Source: Candidatus Falkowbacteria bacterium CG10_big_fil_rev_8_21_14_0_10_37_14 (lineage in GTDB: Bacteria; Patescibacteriota; Patescibacteriia; Patescibacteriales; Patescibacteriaceae). Taken from it: a stretch of 54,718 nt of DNA. The notes below the pieces were generated by a model, which saw only the letters and a program-made list of their open reading frames with translations, searched no databases and was not told the origin of the DNA. Location: assembly GCA_002778705.1 (NCBI GenBank), contig PFAM01000008.1:40133-94850 (forward strand). Direction: 5' to 3'. This document shows, piece after piece, positions 1-7,502 of this stretch. The first letter of the stretch is position 1, and each line of letters starts with the position of its first letter. The position numbers and the translations under genes are program-made.

Positions 1-208
1 ATAAAAAGCCGAAAATAAAGGTGATTAGAAAAGTCTTGGTTATTAAGATTTAAGCTAGTTGAAAACAAGGAATTACAATAGGTTGATAACATTTGATTAT
101 TTTTTTAATGTTAGCCAATATATTTCTTTAAAAAAGGTCATGAAAATGGAGCTAAAAATTTGATAAAGGATTGAACTCTAATAAATATCAAGGCTCTTGA
201 CGGATGAC
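1..208. other. Gene-free AT-rich stretch before HU
   Basis: I see no convincing coding frame, RNA gene or strong repeat here. It is the distal upstream region of the HU gene; a TTGACG at 197-202 could be a -35 element paired with TATAAA at 222-227 at a long 19-nt spacing. Confidence 0.5.
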
Positions 209-238
209 TTGGTTTTTCTTTTATAAATCTGTTATAAT
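209..238 (+). promoter_or_regulatory. Sigma70-type promoter for HU
   Basis: TTGGTT (209-214), an 18-nt spacer and a perfect TATAAT (233-238). Transcription would begin near 245, just before the foldable leader at 252-320. Confidence 0.55.
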
Positions 239-251
239 ACTAATAAATATA

Positions 252-345
252 CTTGAGATTAAGTTGTGAGCCTAATGCCGAAGTTAAGGAGGGCGACTAA
301 AGGTAAAACTAAGTCTTAAGAGCCACGTGATTAAGCGCGGCTTAT
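252..345 (+). ncRNA. Foldable 5' leader of the HU gene
   Basis: A 9-bp closing helix (two G-U pairs) joins 252-260 to 312-320. Inside it, 263-267 can pair with 293-297. A second small hairpin follows, 320-324 with 338-342. The layout of a closing stem, internal stem and downstream stem before the start codon is leader- or riboswitch-like. I do not recognise it as a known class. The fold is deduced by eye. Confidence 0.4.
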
Positions 346-395
346 AATTTAATTTTCCGTAGCCAAATTTTTTGATTTGGTTCGGGAGCAATACT

Positions 396-677
396 ATGGC
401 AAAAATGACCAAGTCTCAGATCTTGGAAGCCATGGCTAACGCCATGCAGGTTTCCAAAAAAGAAGTTAATCACTTCTTTGACGAATTAACTACTTTGGGT
501 CACAAAGAAGTTAAACGCAACGGCGAATTTACCTTACCTGGTTTTGGTAAAATGGTGAAAGCTCAACGCAAAGCCAGACAGGGCCGTAACCCAGCTACTG
601 GTGCCACTATTAACATCCCAGCTAAGACTGTGGTCAAGTTCCGTTTGTCCAAGGCTGCTAAGGACGCTGTGCTGTAA
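396..677 (+). CDS. HU-family DNA-binding protein
   Basis: A 93-residue histone-like HU protein that binds and bends DNA as a dimer in the nucleoid. The N-terminal helices (to about residue 40) are followed by the beta arm with the family hallmark GRNPATG at 63-69, and the C-terminus is typical (FRLSKAAKDAV). An in-frame start 24 nt upstream would add eight residues without homology. I chose the ATG at 396 because GGGAG lies 7 nt before it and MAKMTK fits HU N-termini. The gene stands alone, has its own promoter and foldable leader, and ends at a strong terminator. Codon use looks like that of a highly expressed gene. The length matches the family's usual 90-95 residues. Confidence 0.95.
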   Translation: MAKMTKSQILEAMANAMQVSKKEVNHFFDELTTLGHKEVKRNGEFTLPGFGKMVKAQRKARQGRNPATGATINIPAKTVVKFRLSKAAKDAVL

Positions 678-695
678 TTTTTGTTTCAAACTACG

Positions 696-726
696 AAGAA
701 TCCGCCGTAAGAAGCGGATTCTTTGT
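696..726 (+). terminator. Rho-independent terminator after HU
   Basis: A perfect 10-bp stem (696-705 with 714-723), an 8-nt loop, then a short T-rich tail. It lies 19 nt past the HU stop codon. Confidence 0.85.
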
Positions 727-736
727 TATATAGTGT

Positions 737-880
737 TGTCATTCTCGGCGAGCTTCCGTTACCTACCTGCAGGTAGGTAATCGGGGTGAGGGAAGGGAAT
801 CTGAATTTATTTTTAATGCAGACATCCTTCCCGTGTTGAGTACAAAGTGCCAGGGGCGACAGAATAAATTGGGAATGACA
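737..880. repeat. MITE/REP-like element with TGTCATTC inverted ends
   Basis: The stretch begins with TGTCATTC (737-744) and ends with GAATGACA (873-880), perfect inverted 8-mers. It contains a perfect 22-bp palindrome at 759-780. There is no coding frame beyond a chance one. Such ends are typical of small non-autonomous mobile or palindromic repeats; only this copy is visible here. Confidence 0.5.
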
Positions 881-925
881 GCAAGACGACATATGTTGGA
901 GTACAGGAGGTAAATTATTAAATCG

Positions 926-954
926 TTGACTTTCCTTTATTTTTCTGTTAATAT
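926..954 (+). promoter_or_regulatory. Sigma70-type promoter upstream of the ECF sigma gene
   Basis: TTGACT (926-931), a 17-nt spacer and TAATAT (949-954). It would give a ~150-nt leader for the sigma factor mRNA and provide basal expression besides the ECF-type site at 1065. Confidence 0.65.
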
Positions 955-1064
955 ATGGGGACATTATTGGATATTTAGAGTCCAGTTGGTTTATTGACGA
1001 CTATTTTCTGTTTATTATTATTTTTGGCTAATTTAAGCCTAAAAAATATAAAAAAAACTGGAAC

Positions 1065-1090
1065 TGTAACACTTTGTAGAAAACTTCGTA
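1065..1090 (+). promoter_or_regulatory. ECF-type (SigW-like) promoter of the sigma gene
   Basis: TGTAAC (1065-1070), exactly 16 nt, then CGTA (1087-1090). The Bacillus SigW consensus is TGAAAC-N16-CGTA. The same arrangement occurs at 3287-3312. The start of transcription would fall about 10 nt before the ATG at 1109, which suggests autoregulation by the encoded ECF sigma factor. That last step is inference. Confidence 0.6.
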
Positions 1091-1108
1091 TTATTAAACG
1101 ATACTAAA

Positions 1109-1696
1109 ATGCCCGAGCACGAGCACAATTCTTTTTTCAGCAGTGATCAAAACTTGCTACTGCGTTTGAAAAAATATAAAGATAAAGAGGCTTTTTTGGT
1201 GGCATATGACAATTATGCTAACGATATTTATCGTTTTTTGTACTTTAAAGTAGGCAATGTAGAGGAGGCACAAGACTTAACTTCGTCAACTTTTGTGAAG
1301 GCCTGGAGTGTGGTGCGTGATGGCCAACTCAAAGATGACGATAGTTATAAGACATTGAAGGCGTTTCTATATAAAATTGCCCGTAATCAAGCAATTGATT
1401 ATTACCGTCAGAAAAAAACCGTTAATTTTAGCGATTTATCAGAGGAACAGGTTGATTTTGGTGACGAAGGTGATGCCGTAGGACGAGTAATTAATAATAT
1501 AGACAATCAGCTCTTAATAGAGCATTTGAATAAATTAAAATTGGAATATCGCAATGTTTTGGTGATGTATTATGTCAACGAGCTTAATGTAGCAGAAATC
1601 TCCAAAGTATTGGATAAAAGTAGAGGTAATGTTCGTGTTTTACTATTTAGAGCCACTAAGGCCTTGAAAGACTTAATGGATCATAAAAGTTTGTAA
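1109..1696 (+). CDS. ECF-type RNA polymerase sigma factor
   Basis: A 195-residue sigma-70-family factor with only regions 2 and 4, the ECF architecture. Region 2 covers about residues 28-103 (NVEEAQDLTSSTFVKAW, then the -10-binding helix ending near AIDYYRQKK). Region 4 covers about 135-190, with the helix-turn-helix LNVAEISKVLDKSRGNVRV. There is no Shine-Dalgarno before the ATG. Two promoters precede it: a sigma70 type and an ECF type that matches the S-layer leader promoter. The downstream DUF5667 membrane protein is the likely anti-sigma factor. The inferred role is control of envelope genes, including itself and the S-layer-like protein. Confidence 0.9.
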   Translation: MPEHEHNSFFSSDQNLLLRLKKYKDKEAFLVAYDNYANDIYRFLYFKVGNVEEAQDLTSSTFVKAWSVVRDGQLKDDDSYKTLKAFLYKIARNQAIDYYRQKKTVNFSDLSEEQVDFGDEGDAVGRVINNIDNQLLIEHLNKLKLEYRNVLVMYYVNELNVAEISKVLDKSRGNVRVLLFRATKALKDLMDHKSL

Positions 1697-1723
1697 AGCT
1701 CATAAAGTTTTTAAAGTTAGTTT

Positions 1724-2530
1724 ATGAAGGACAAGGAATTGCTGATAAAATTAAAGGGTTTGCGTTCGCTTAAACTTAGCGACGATTGGAAAGATGTCAA
1801 TCGCCGTGTTTTGCGTAGCCAAATTTATAGCGGACAAACTGAAAAACAAAATTTGAATTTTTGGGCTAAATTTAATGTGGCTTTTGCTCGTTTATCTGAG
1901 CCGTATGCTGTAGCAGCCATGATTTTTTTGTTTTTTGTAGCTTCTGGTGTGGGTAGTGTGATGGCTTCTAAAGGCGCTCAACCAGGTCAGATTTTGTATA
2001 ATGCTAAAATTATCAGTGAAAGAACTAAATATGCTTTAGCTCGCAGTGAACAAAGTAAAACTAAATTGAACCTAGAATTTGCTCAAGAGAGAATGACTGA
2101 GTTGACTGTGGCTTTAGATAATAATATTGAAGTTGATCAACCTAAAGTGGCAACACTTAAAACTGATTTTAAGAAAGAAATTAATGCGGCTCGAGAAAAA
2201 ATTTATAAATTACAACCAGCTGTCGCTAAAACTGTGATTGATAAACCGATTGCTGTAAAAATTGAAACCGATAAAACAGCCTCAACAACTGCAACCGTGG
2301 CTAAAACTACTAATAAAAGCGTAACAGATTTTAAGAGTGCGACTAATAATAAAGATGACAAGCGTATTGATATATCCATTCCGTTGACACCGTCGGCTAA
2401 GATTGAAACGGTTACTACTTCGGCGGCCGCTTTGGATGAAGCGGAGTTATTGTTTGATAAGGCAGATTATACCGCAGCCAAAGAAGCTTTGGATAAGGCT
2501 AATGTTTTGCTGGATAGTGAAACTAAGTAA
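1724..2530 (+). CDS. DUF5667 membrane protein, putative anti-sigma factor
   Basis: A 268-residue single-pass membrane protein. Residues 1-58 are basic and probably cytoplasmic, 60-82 form one membrane helix (YAVAAMIFLFFVASGVGSVM), and about 86-180 match the DUF5667 pattern (GQILYNAKIISE, then LNLEFAQERMTEL), probably outside the membrane. A low-complexity Thr/Lys/Asp tract and an Ala-rich, TPR-like helical end follow. It starts 27 nt after the sigma gene, the usual place for an anti-sigma factor. The N-terminal segment is the candidate sigma-binding part, with the outer domain as sensor. No zinc-binding anti-sigma motif is visible, so the regulatory role rests on context. Confidence 0.75.
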   Translation: MKDKELLIKLKGLRSLKLSDDWKDVNRRVLRSQIYSGQTEKQNLNFWAKFNVAFARLSEPYAVAAMIFLFFVASGVGSVMASKGAQPGQILYNAKIISERTKYALARSEQSKTKLNLEFAQERMTELTVALDNNIEVDQPKVATLKTDFKKEINAAREKIYKLQPAVAKTVIDKPIAVKIETDKTASTTATVAKTTNKSVTDFKSATNNKDDKRIDISIPLTPSAKIETVTTSAAALDEAELLFDKADYTAAKEALDKANVLLDSETK

Positions 2531-2531
2531 T

Positions 2532-3284
2532 ATGCTGTATGATGAACGCTTGAGTCCAGAAATGGCGGAAGACCAAGTGATTTACAATGAACATCAGGTT
2601 CGTTATGAATTGGCAGTCGCTTTGATTCAAGATTTGGATTCTGAAGCGGTGGTGATTGATTGTGCTTGTGGAGAGGGTTATGGAGTTAAGCATTTGGCTG
2701 AAACGGGTCGTAAAATTATCGGCATAGATATTAGCGAAGAGGTGATAAAAACAGCAAGTGTTAAATATCAAGCGGATAACTTAAGTTTTCAAGTGGATTC
2801 GGCAGAAAAATTAGCTACTGTGAAAGATAGTACTGTTGATGTGGTAATTTCTTTTGAAACTATAGAACATTTGCCAAATTATGAAGCTTATTTGGCTAAT
2901 GTTGGGCGGGTTTTAAAAACCACAGGTTATGCGGTGATTTCTACGCCAAATAAAGCAGTGTTTGGGGCGAAAAATCCTTTTCATGTGCGAGAGTTTAATA
3001 AACAAGAATTTGTTGAAGTTCTAGGTAAGTATTTCAAACAGGTGAAGGTTTATGAACAGTTTAACGGTTTAGCGAGTTGGATAGCAGGTGAGGGTGAGGG
3101 TAAAGCCATTGTTAGTAGTCCAAGTAAGCCTTATTACTTCTTGGCCGTGGTATCGCAAAGCGAATTGCCAAAGATGCCGGGGACAGTGATGAGTGGGAAT
3201 GGACTAGCGTATGAGCGGAGAGAGAATAACCCAGCTTGGAAATTAATTAATAAAGTGTATTCAATAGTTAGAAAGTTTGTGTAA
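2532..3284 (+). CDS. Class I SAM-dependent methyltransferase
   Basis: A 251-residue UbiG/Methyltransf_11-type enzyme. The SAM-binding glycine motif is DCACGEGYG at 43-51, the acidic residue ending strand 2 is D66 (GIDIS), and the motif at 108-114 is FETIEHL. The substrate cannot be read from the sequence. I chose the ATG at 2532, one base after the stop of the DUF5667 gene, because it places the Rossmann domain normally; the frame is open further upstream but overlaps that gene. It is the third gene of the sigma operon. Right after its stop comes the ECF-type promoter of the S-layer leader. A role in modifying a glycan or lipid is possible but unproven. Confidence 0.85.
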   Translation: MLYDERLSPEMAEDQVIYNEHQVRYELAVALIQDLDSEAVVIDCACGEGYGVKHLAETGRKIIGIDISEEVIKTASVKYQADNLSFQVDSAEKLATVKDSTVDVVISFETIEHLPNYEAYLANVGRVLKTTGYAVISTPNKAVFGAKNPFHVREFNKQEFVEVLGKYFKQVKVYEQFNGLASWIAGEGEGKAIVSSPSKPYYFLAVVSQSELPKMPGTVMSGNGLAYERRENNPAWKLINKVYSIVRKFV

Positions 3285-3286
3285 AT

Positions 3287-3312
3287 TGTAACGTTTTACA
3301 ATAAATATCGTA
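3287..3312 (+). promoter_or_regulatory. ECF-type (SigW-like) promoter of the S-layer leader
   Basis: TGTAAC (3287-3292), 16 nt, CGTA (3309-3312): the same two boxes and spacing as at 1065-1090, while the spacers differ. It starts 3 nt after the methyltransferase stop and would drive the long leader and the S-layer-like gene. Confidence 0.65.
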
Positions 3313-3319
3313 GTATTAT

Positions 3320-3784
3320 AGGATATTAACACAACACAGATCTTCCGATCTTCTTCGGGGGATAAAATGCCTGTAATGCTGAGCTGTGAGTTGCCCAAAA
3401 CTGGACACTTCGCAGTTCCGCGTTAACGCAGAACTGGCAGAGCGACGCAATGGTCGACAGCACCGCAAGGGCTGGCTCTTGTCGGGTGAAAACTATTATA
3501 TTGTATCAACCCTTCCTATCCTTTCGGGTTAATATGAGATATTTTTGCCCACCAAATTTAAATGGCTTTTATGGCTGACACTTATATTATTTTATAGATT
3601 GGTTAACTTTTTTCCGCAGCTTTCCGCTCAGGATTGGTCTAGGGTAGTCAGCGGCGGACGATTGATCTGTCAAGATTAATCCGGCAACTTCTCTTAGGCG
3701 GAGGACTGCGGAGAAACGGGATCCCGACTAATTTATAAAATTTTTAAGCAAGGTTTAAATAAAAGCTGAAAGGAATAAATTATT
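3320..3784 (+). ncRNA. Long structured 5' leader of the S-layer-like gene
   Basis: About 465 nt without a coding frame, holding many helices readable by eye. Hairpins: 3341-3348 with 3355-3362 (G-U rich); 3413-3418 with 3431-3436, capped by 3420-3422 with 3427-3429. A branched unit is closed by 3439-3443 with 3475-3479 and contains an arm at 3443-3456 and a GCAA-tetraloop arm at 3458-3474. Then 3508-3512 with 3526-3530 plus 3498-3502 with 3531-3535. A second domain is closed by 3614-3619 with 3706-3711 and contains 3624-3628 with 3650-3654 and 3661-3668 with 3673-3680. Some partners compete: 3413-3417 can also pair with 3399-3403, and 3508-3512 with 3484-3487. I recognise no known riboswitch class. 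It could be a regulatory leader, a stabilising 5' UTR or a separate small RNA. Confidence 0.6.
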
Positions 3785-6700
3785 ATGAACAAATTGAAGA
3801 AATTACTTGCTATTTCTACTATCATCTCCACTTTCTTTGGTATGACAGTTGTTGTTAACCCAGCTTCTGCCGCTACTGCCGTTGATGGTGATTTGATTAA
3901 GATGAATGGCAATTCTGCTGTTTACTACCTACAAGGTGGTAAGCGCTACGCTTTCCCGAATGAGAATGTCTATAAGACCTATTACTCTGATTGGAATGGT
4001 ATTAAAACCATCCCTAACGAAGAAATGTATGGTTACCAATTGAGTGGTAACATATTATATCGTGCTGGTACAAAATTGGTGAAAATCACTACTGTGCCAA
4101 CCGTTTACGCTGTTGAAGCCAACGGTACTTTACGCTCTATCGTCAGCGAAGCTAACGCTATTGCTTTGTGGGGTGCTAACTGGGCTTCTATGGTGCGTGA
4201 TGTTGATGACACTTTGTTCACCAACTACACTGTTGGTACTCCTTTGACTGCTGGTACTTATCCTGCTGGTCAAGTTGTGAAGATGTCTACATCTAATGAC
4301 TTGTTCTACTTCGATGGTACTAACTATCGTAAGTTTGCCAATGATTCAGCAATGTTGGCTAACGGTTTCAAATTTGAAAACGTAGCTACTACTGCCATGA
4401 CTATTAACGCCGGTGGCGCTATGGTTAATGGTGCTGAAGCTGGTTTGATGACCGTGGCTATGAGTGGTGGCAACGGTGGCACTGTGTACACTGGTGGTAC
4501 TGGCTTGACTGTGGCTTTGGCTACAAACACTGCCGCTTCCAACACTGTTTTACAGAACCAATCTATTGCTAACATGGCTACTTTTAACTTTACCGCTTCC
4601 AGCGATGGATCTGCTATTGTTAAAACTGTCAAGATTAAGCGTGTCGGTATTTCTTCCGATACTGCTTTGAGCAATGTTTATTTGTACGATGGTAACACTA
4701 AATTAACTGACGGCGGTTCTATTTCAGCTGGTTATGTGACCTTTTCTGATTCCAACGGACTATTCACTATTGCCGCTGGCGCCACTAAAGCCATTACAGT
4801 AAAGGCGGATATATCTGCTAGCACTGGTAACGTTGGTGTTTCTATTGACGCTGCTAGCGATATTACTACTTCCGGCGCTGCTGTTAGTGGTACTTTCCCA
4901 ATGACTGGTAACACAATGGCTATGACTTCTGTAACCGATTTGGCTACAGCCGTCGCTGGAACCGTTGCTAGTTCTGGTAACGTTAATGCCGGTACTATGG
5001 GTGTGACTCTATGGTCTGACACCTTTACAGTTAGCCAACGTGATGTGAATTTGACTGATGTTAATTTCCGTCAAATTGGTTCTGTTGCTAAAGATGATAT
5101 CCAAAACATGGCTTTGTTTGTTGATGGTATCAAAGTTGGTACTGCTTTAACAATGCTAGATGATAATAATCGCGCTCACTTTGATTTAAGCGCTGCTCCT
5201 GTTGTTTTACAGACCGGCAACCGTACAATTGAATTGCGTGGTGATATCATTAAGGGTTCTTCTAAGACCTTTAGTTTCTCTTTGCAGACTGCGTCTGATG
5301 TTTCCTTTGTTGATTCCAATTATGGAGTTAATATTTCTGCTGGTGGTTTGCCTCAGACTACTACTTCTGCCACTATTCAAAATGGTAGTTTAGTAATTGC
5401 TGCTGATCCAACTTTCGGTACTACTCAAGTAATGAAGAATCAATCTAATGTTACTTTGGCCAAATATACCTTTAAGGCTTATGGCGAAGACATGAAGGTT
5501 ACAACTTTGAATGCTAACGTTTTGTTGACTGGTGCCACAGGCGCAACTACTACAGCTGCTACTGATGGTATTAACAATCTGGCTATCTTTGTTAACAATG
5601 CTCAGGTTGGTAGTTCTCAAAATGCTTTGCAGACAACTACTGGCACAGACTTTAACCCTGTGAAGACTTATGGTACAACCAATTTGTTCACTGTTAAAGC
5701 TGGTGAAACTGCTACTGTAGAAATCCGTGGTACTTTAGTGATGAACAGTAGTTCTACTACAGTTACTACTGTTACTTCTAAGTTAGTTTCTGTTGCTGGT
5801 GCTTTCCAAGGTTTGTCTTCTTACAATACAACTGGCGGTGCTGATTATGCTACTAAGTCTTTGACTATTGTGGCAACTGGTTATTCTGCAATTTCTTTGA
5901 ATAACGCTTATGCTACTAATCAGACTCAGGTTAACAATGTTTTGAAGCAAAAGATCGGTTCCTTTATTATTCAAGCTGGCACACTAGAAGGCATCACAGT
6001 GTCTAATATTGCTATCAACTTCCCAACAGGGACTGATAACACTATGGCTACTACTACCTTTGCTAGTAACTTGTCTAACTTGTATATTTCGGAAACTCCA
6101 AATAGCCCAGTTGGTAATCCTACTATCACCACTTCTAATGTAACTAACTTCCCAGTTAACTTTACTTTAGCAGCCGGTGCTACTAAGACTATTGATGTTT
6201 TTGCTGACATCGCTTCTATGACAACTGCTGAAACTTTGACCCCTAGTATGGCTATTACTGCCAGAACTTCTGTGGTTAATTTATCTGCTGATGTCGCTGC
6301 GACTGCTGGTCAAAAAATTACTTACACTTCAGGCTCTTTAGCTGATCCTACTTTAGTTGCTAACTCTTCTTTGAACAAGTTGGTTACTGGTGGTACTACT
6401 GATAATGCTGGTGTCTTTAATTTTGTGGCTACTAATGGTGCTGCTACTATCAAGAGCATGAAGTTCTTGGTTAGCGATTGTACTTCTATCGCTACTGTAA
6501 CTGTGGGTGGTGTAACCGCTCCTGTTACTGGTACTGGTTCTTGTGTCGCTGACTTTACCAATGCTTTAAATATCGTTGTTCCTGTTGGTTCTACAGGTCT
6601 TAATGTTCCTGTGACTGCCGCTTACAATGCTATTGGTACTAACGCTGGTACTACCAGAGTTACTCCTAAGTTGACTTTTGATGGCATGAGCTATCAAATT

Positions 6701-7264
6701 GGTAATGGCGCTCCAACTACTATGACTTCCGGTGTAGGTCTTGACGGTATGATCAATGTGGTCGTAGCTTCTGTTCCTACAGTTGCTTTGCAATCTTCTG
6801 GTATTTCTACCGTTTTAGGTGGTTCTAATCAGTTGGTTATGAAGATGTCCGTTACAGCTCCAGCAAGTGGTCCAATCAACTTGAAGCAATTCAATGTTAC
6901 TCCAGTTATCACAGGCTTTACTACAAGCTCTGTTGTCTCTGTGTATGACATGGATAACGCCTCTACTAATCTATTGACTGGTTCTACTCCAGTTGCTTTG
7001 ACTAGCAATGCGTCTTCTTCGTTGACATTCGGCAGTGATTTCTTGATCCCTGCTGGAACAACTAAGACTTTTGGTGTGAATGTTACTGGTACTTTGGCCG
7101 GTGGTACAAATACTAATCACTTCACCTTGTCTTTGTCTGCTCCTAATGATACCGGTGTTTCCACTGGTACTGACTGGAAGTGGAACGATACGACCGCTGC
7201 TACCTATGGCAATGCTTATCTGTTAAAGGATTTGACATCTGCTGGTGTTACTTTGAGTCAGTAA
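3785..7264 (+). CDS. S-layer-like secreted surface protein
   Basis: A 1159-residue secreted protein with signal peptide 1-29 (basic start, hydrophobic core, cleavage after ASA). Residues about 36-205 hold three related modules (VYYLQGGKRYAFPN; VYAVEANGTLRSIVSEA; LFYFDGTNYRKFANDS). This module is familiar from Patescibacteria surface proteins and probably anchors or assembles the lattice. The remaining ~950 residues are Thr/Ser/Gly/Ala-rich beta domains in tandem, with only two cysteines in one domain near 895-915. Codon choice is strongly biased, as in an abundant protein. It is led by an ECF-type promoter and a ~465-nt structured leader, and ends at a strong terminator inside a three-hairpin element. 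It is most likely the main S-layer or coat protein. Confidence 0.8.
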   Translation: MNKLKKLLAISTIISTFFGMTVVVNPASAATAVDGDLIKMNGNSAVYYLQGGKRYAFPNENVYKTYYSDWNGIKTIPNEEMYGYQLSGNILYRAGTKLVKITTVPTVYAVEANGTLRSIVSEANAIALWGANWASMVRDVDDTLFTNYTVGTPLTAGTYPAGQVVKMSTSNDLFYFDGTNYRKFANDSAMLANGFKFENVATTAMTINAGGAMVNGAEAGLMTVAMSGGNGGTVYTGGTGLTVALATNTAASNTVLQNQSIANMATFNFTASSDGSAIVKTVKIKRVGISSDTALSNVYLYDGNTKLTDGGSISAGYVTFSDSNGLFTIAAGATKAITVKADISASTGNVGVSIDAASDITTSGAAVSGTFPMTGNTMAMTSVTDLATAVAGTVASSGNVNAGTMGVTLWSDTFTVSQRDVNLTDVNFRQIGSVAKDDIQNMALFVDGIKVGTALTMLDDNNRAHFDLSAAPVVLQTGNRTIELRGDIIKGSSKTFSFSLQTASDVSFVDSNYGVNISAGGLPQTTTSATIQNGSLVIAADPTFGTTQVMKNQSNVTLAKYTFKAYGEDMKVTTLNANVLLTGATGATTTAATDGINNLAIFVNNAQVGSSQNALQTTTGTDFNPVKTYGTTNLFTVKAGETATVEIRGTLVMNSSSTTVTTVTSKLVSVAGAFQGLSSYNTTGGADYATKSLTIVATGYSAISLNNAYATNQTQVNNVLKQKIGSFIIQAGTLEGITVSNIAINFPTGTDNTMATTTFASNLSNLYISETPNSPVGNPTITTSNVTNFPVNFTLAAGATKTIDVFADIASMTTAETLTPSMAITARTSVVNLSADVAATAGQKITYTSGSLADPTLVANSSLNKLVTGGTTDNAGVFNFVATNGAATIKSMKFLVSDCTSIATVTVGGVTAPVTGTGSCVADFTNALNIVVPVGSTGLNVPVTAAYNAIGTNAGTTRVTPKLTFDGMSYQIGNGAPTTMTSGVGLDGMINVVVASVPTVALQSSGISTVLGGSNQLVMKMSVTAPASGPINLKQFNVTPVITGFTTSSVVSVYDMDNASTNLLTGSTPVALTSNASSSLTFGSDFLIPAGTTKTFGVNVTGTLAGGTNTNHFTLSLSAPNDTGVSTGTDWKWNDTTAATYGNAYLLKDLTSAGVTLSQ

Positions 7265-7281
7265 CGTTTAGTTTTATGACT

Positions 7282-7366
7282 AACTAAGCATTTGGCTTAA
7301 GTAGTTATAGGAATCTGTAAAAGGATTCAAACATACGCCCTCCGATGCAAATCGGAGGGCGTTTTG
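7282..7366 (+). repeat. Three-hairpin 3' element, copy 1, with terminator
   Basis: Three hairpins in a row: TAAGC/GCTTA around 7284-7300, GAATC/GATTC at 7311-7328, and a 12-bp terminator stem 7335-7346 with 7351-7362 followed by TTTT. The same arrangement recurs at 8467-8556. The first and third hairpins are nearly identical; the middle one differs in sequence but keeps its pairing. Confidence 0.75.
7335..7366 (+). terminator. Terminator of the S-layer-like gene
   Basis: A perfect 12-bp GC-rich stem with a GCAA loop and a T tail, about 70 nt past the stop codon. Confidence 0.9.
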
Positions 7367-7466
7367 TCCCCCTTGAGATTTAATAGCCAACTTCCCCAAA
7401 TGGAGTCAAGTCTTGAAACGTGAATTTTGCTGTTTGAAAAATAAGAGGAGGGGTAAAAATCGTTTC

Positions 7467-7495
7467 TTGTTTGTATTTTATTTTTTTGTTATAAT
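7467..7495 (+). promoter_or_regulatory. Promoter of the zeta-like kinase gene (leaderless)
   Basis: TTGTTT (7467-7472), 17 nt, TATAAT (7490-7495). The ATG at 7503 is 8 nt past the -10 box, so transcription should begin at or within 1-2 nt of the start codon. Confidence 0.75.
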
Positions 7496-7502
7496 TATCA
7501 TT

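Noticed and set aside
686-964. 92-residue minus-strand frame
   Set aside because: It runs through a terminator, the MITE-like element and a promoter, and has no domain or ribosome site.
2403-2531. 43-residue N-terminal extension of the methyltransferase
   Set aside because: It overlaps the DUF5667 gene, looks unnatural, and the ATG at 2532 fits both spacing and fold.
3339-3351. GATCTTCCGATCT resembles the end of Illumina adapters
   Set aside because: The same bases form an 8-bp hairpin with 3355-3362 within a consistently structured leader, and only about 12 nt match, so chance or native sequence is more likely. A read-level check would settle it.
4324-6793. Several 60-120-residue minus-strand frames inside the S-layer-like gene
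   Set aside because: They are shadows caused by the biased codon use and low-complexity Thr/Val/Ala composition of the plus-strand gene.
7413-7502. 30-residue upstream extension of the zeta-like kinase
   Set aside because: The best promoter (-35 at 7467, -10 at 7490) lies inside it, so it would not be transcribed from that promoter.
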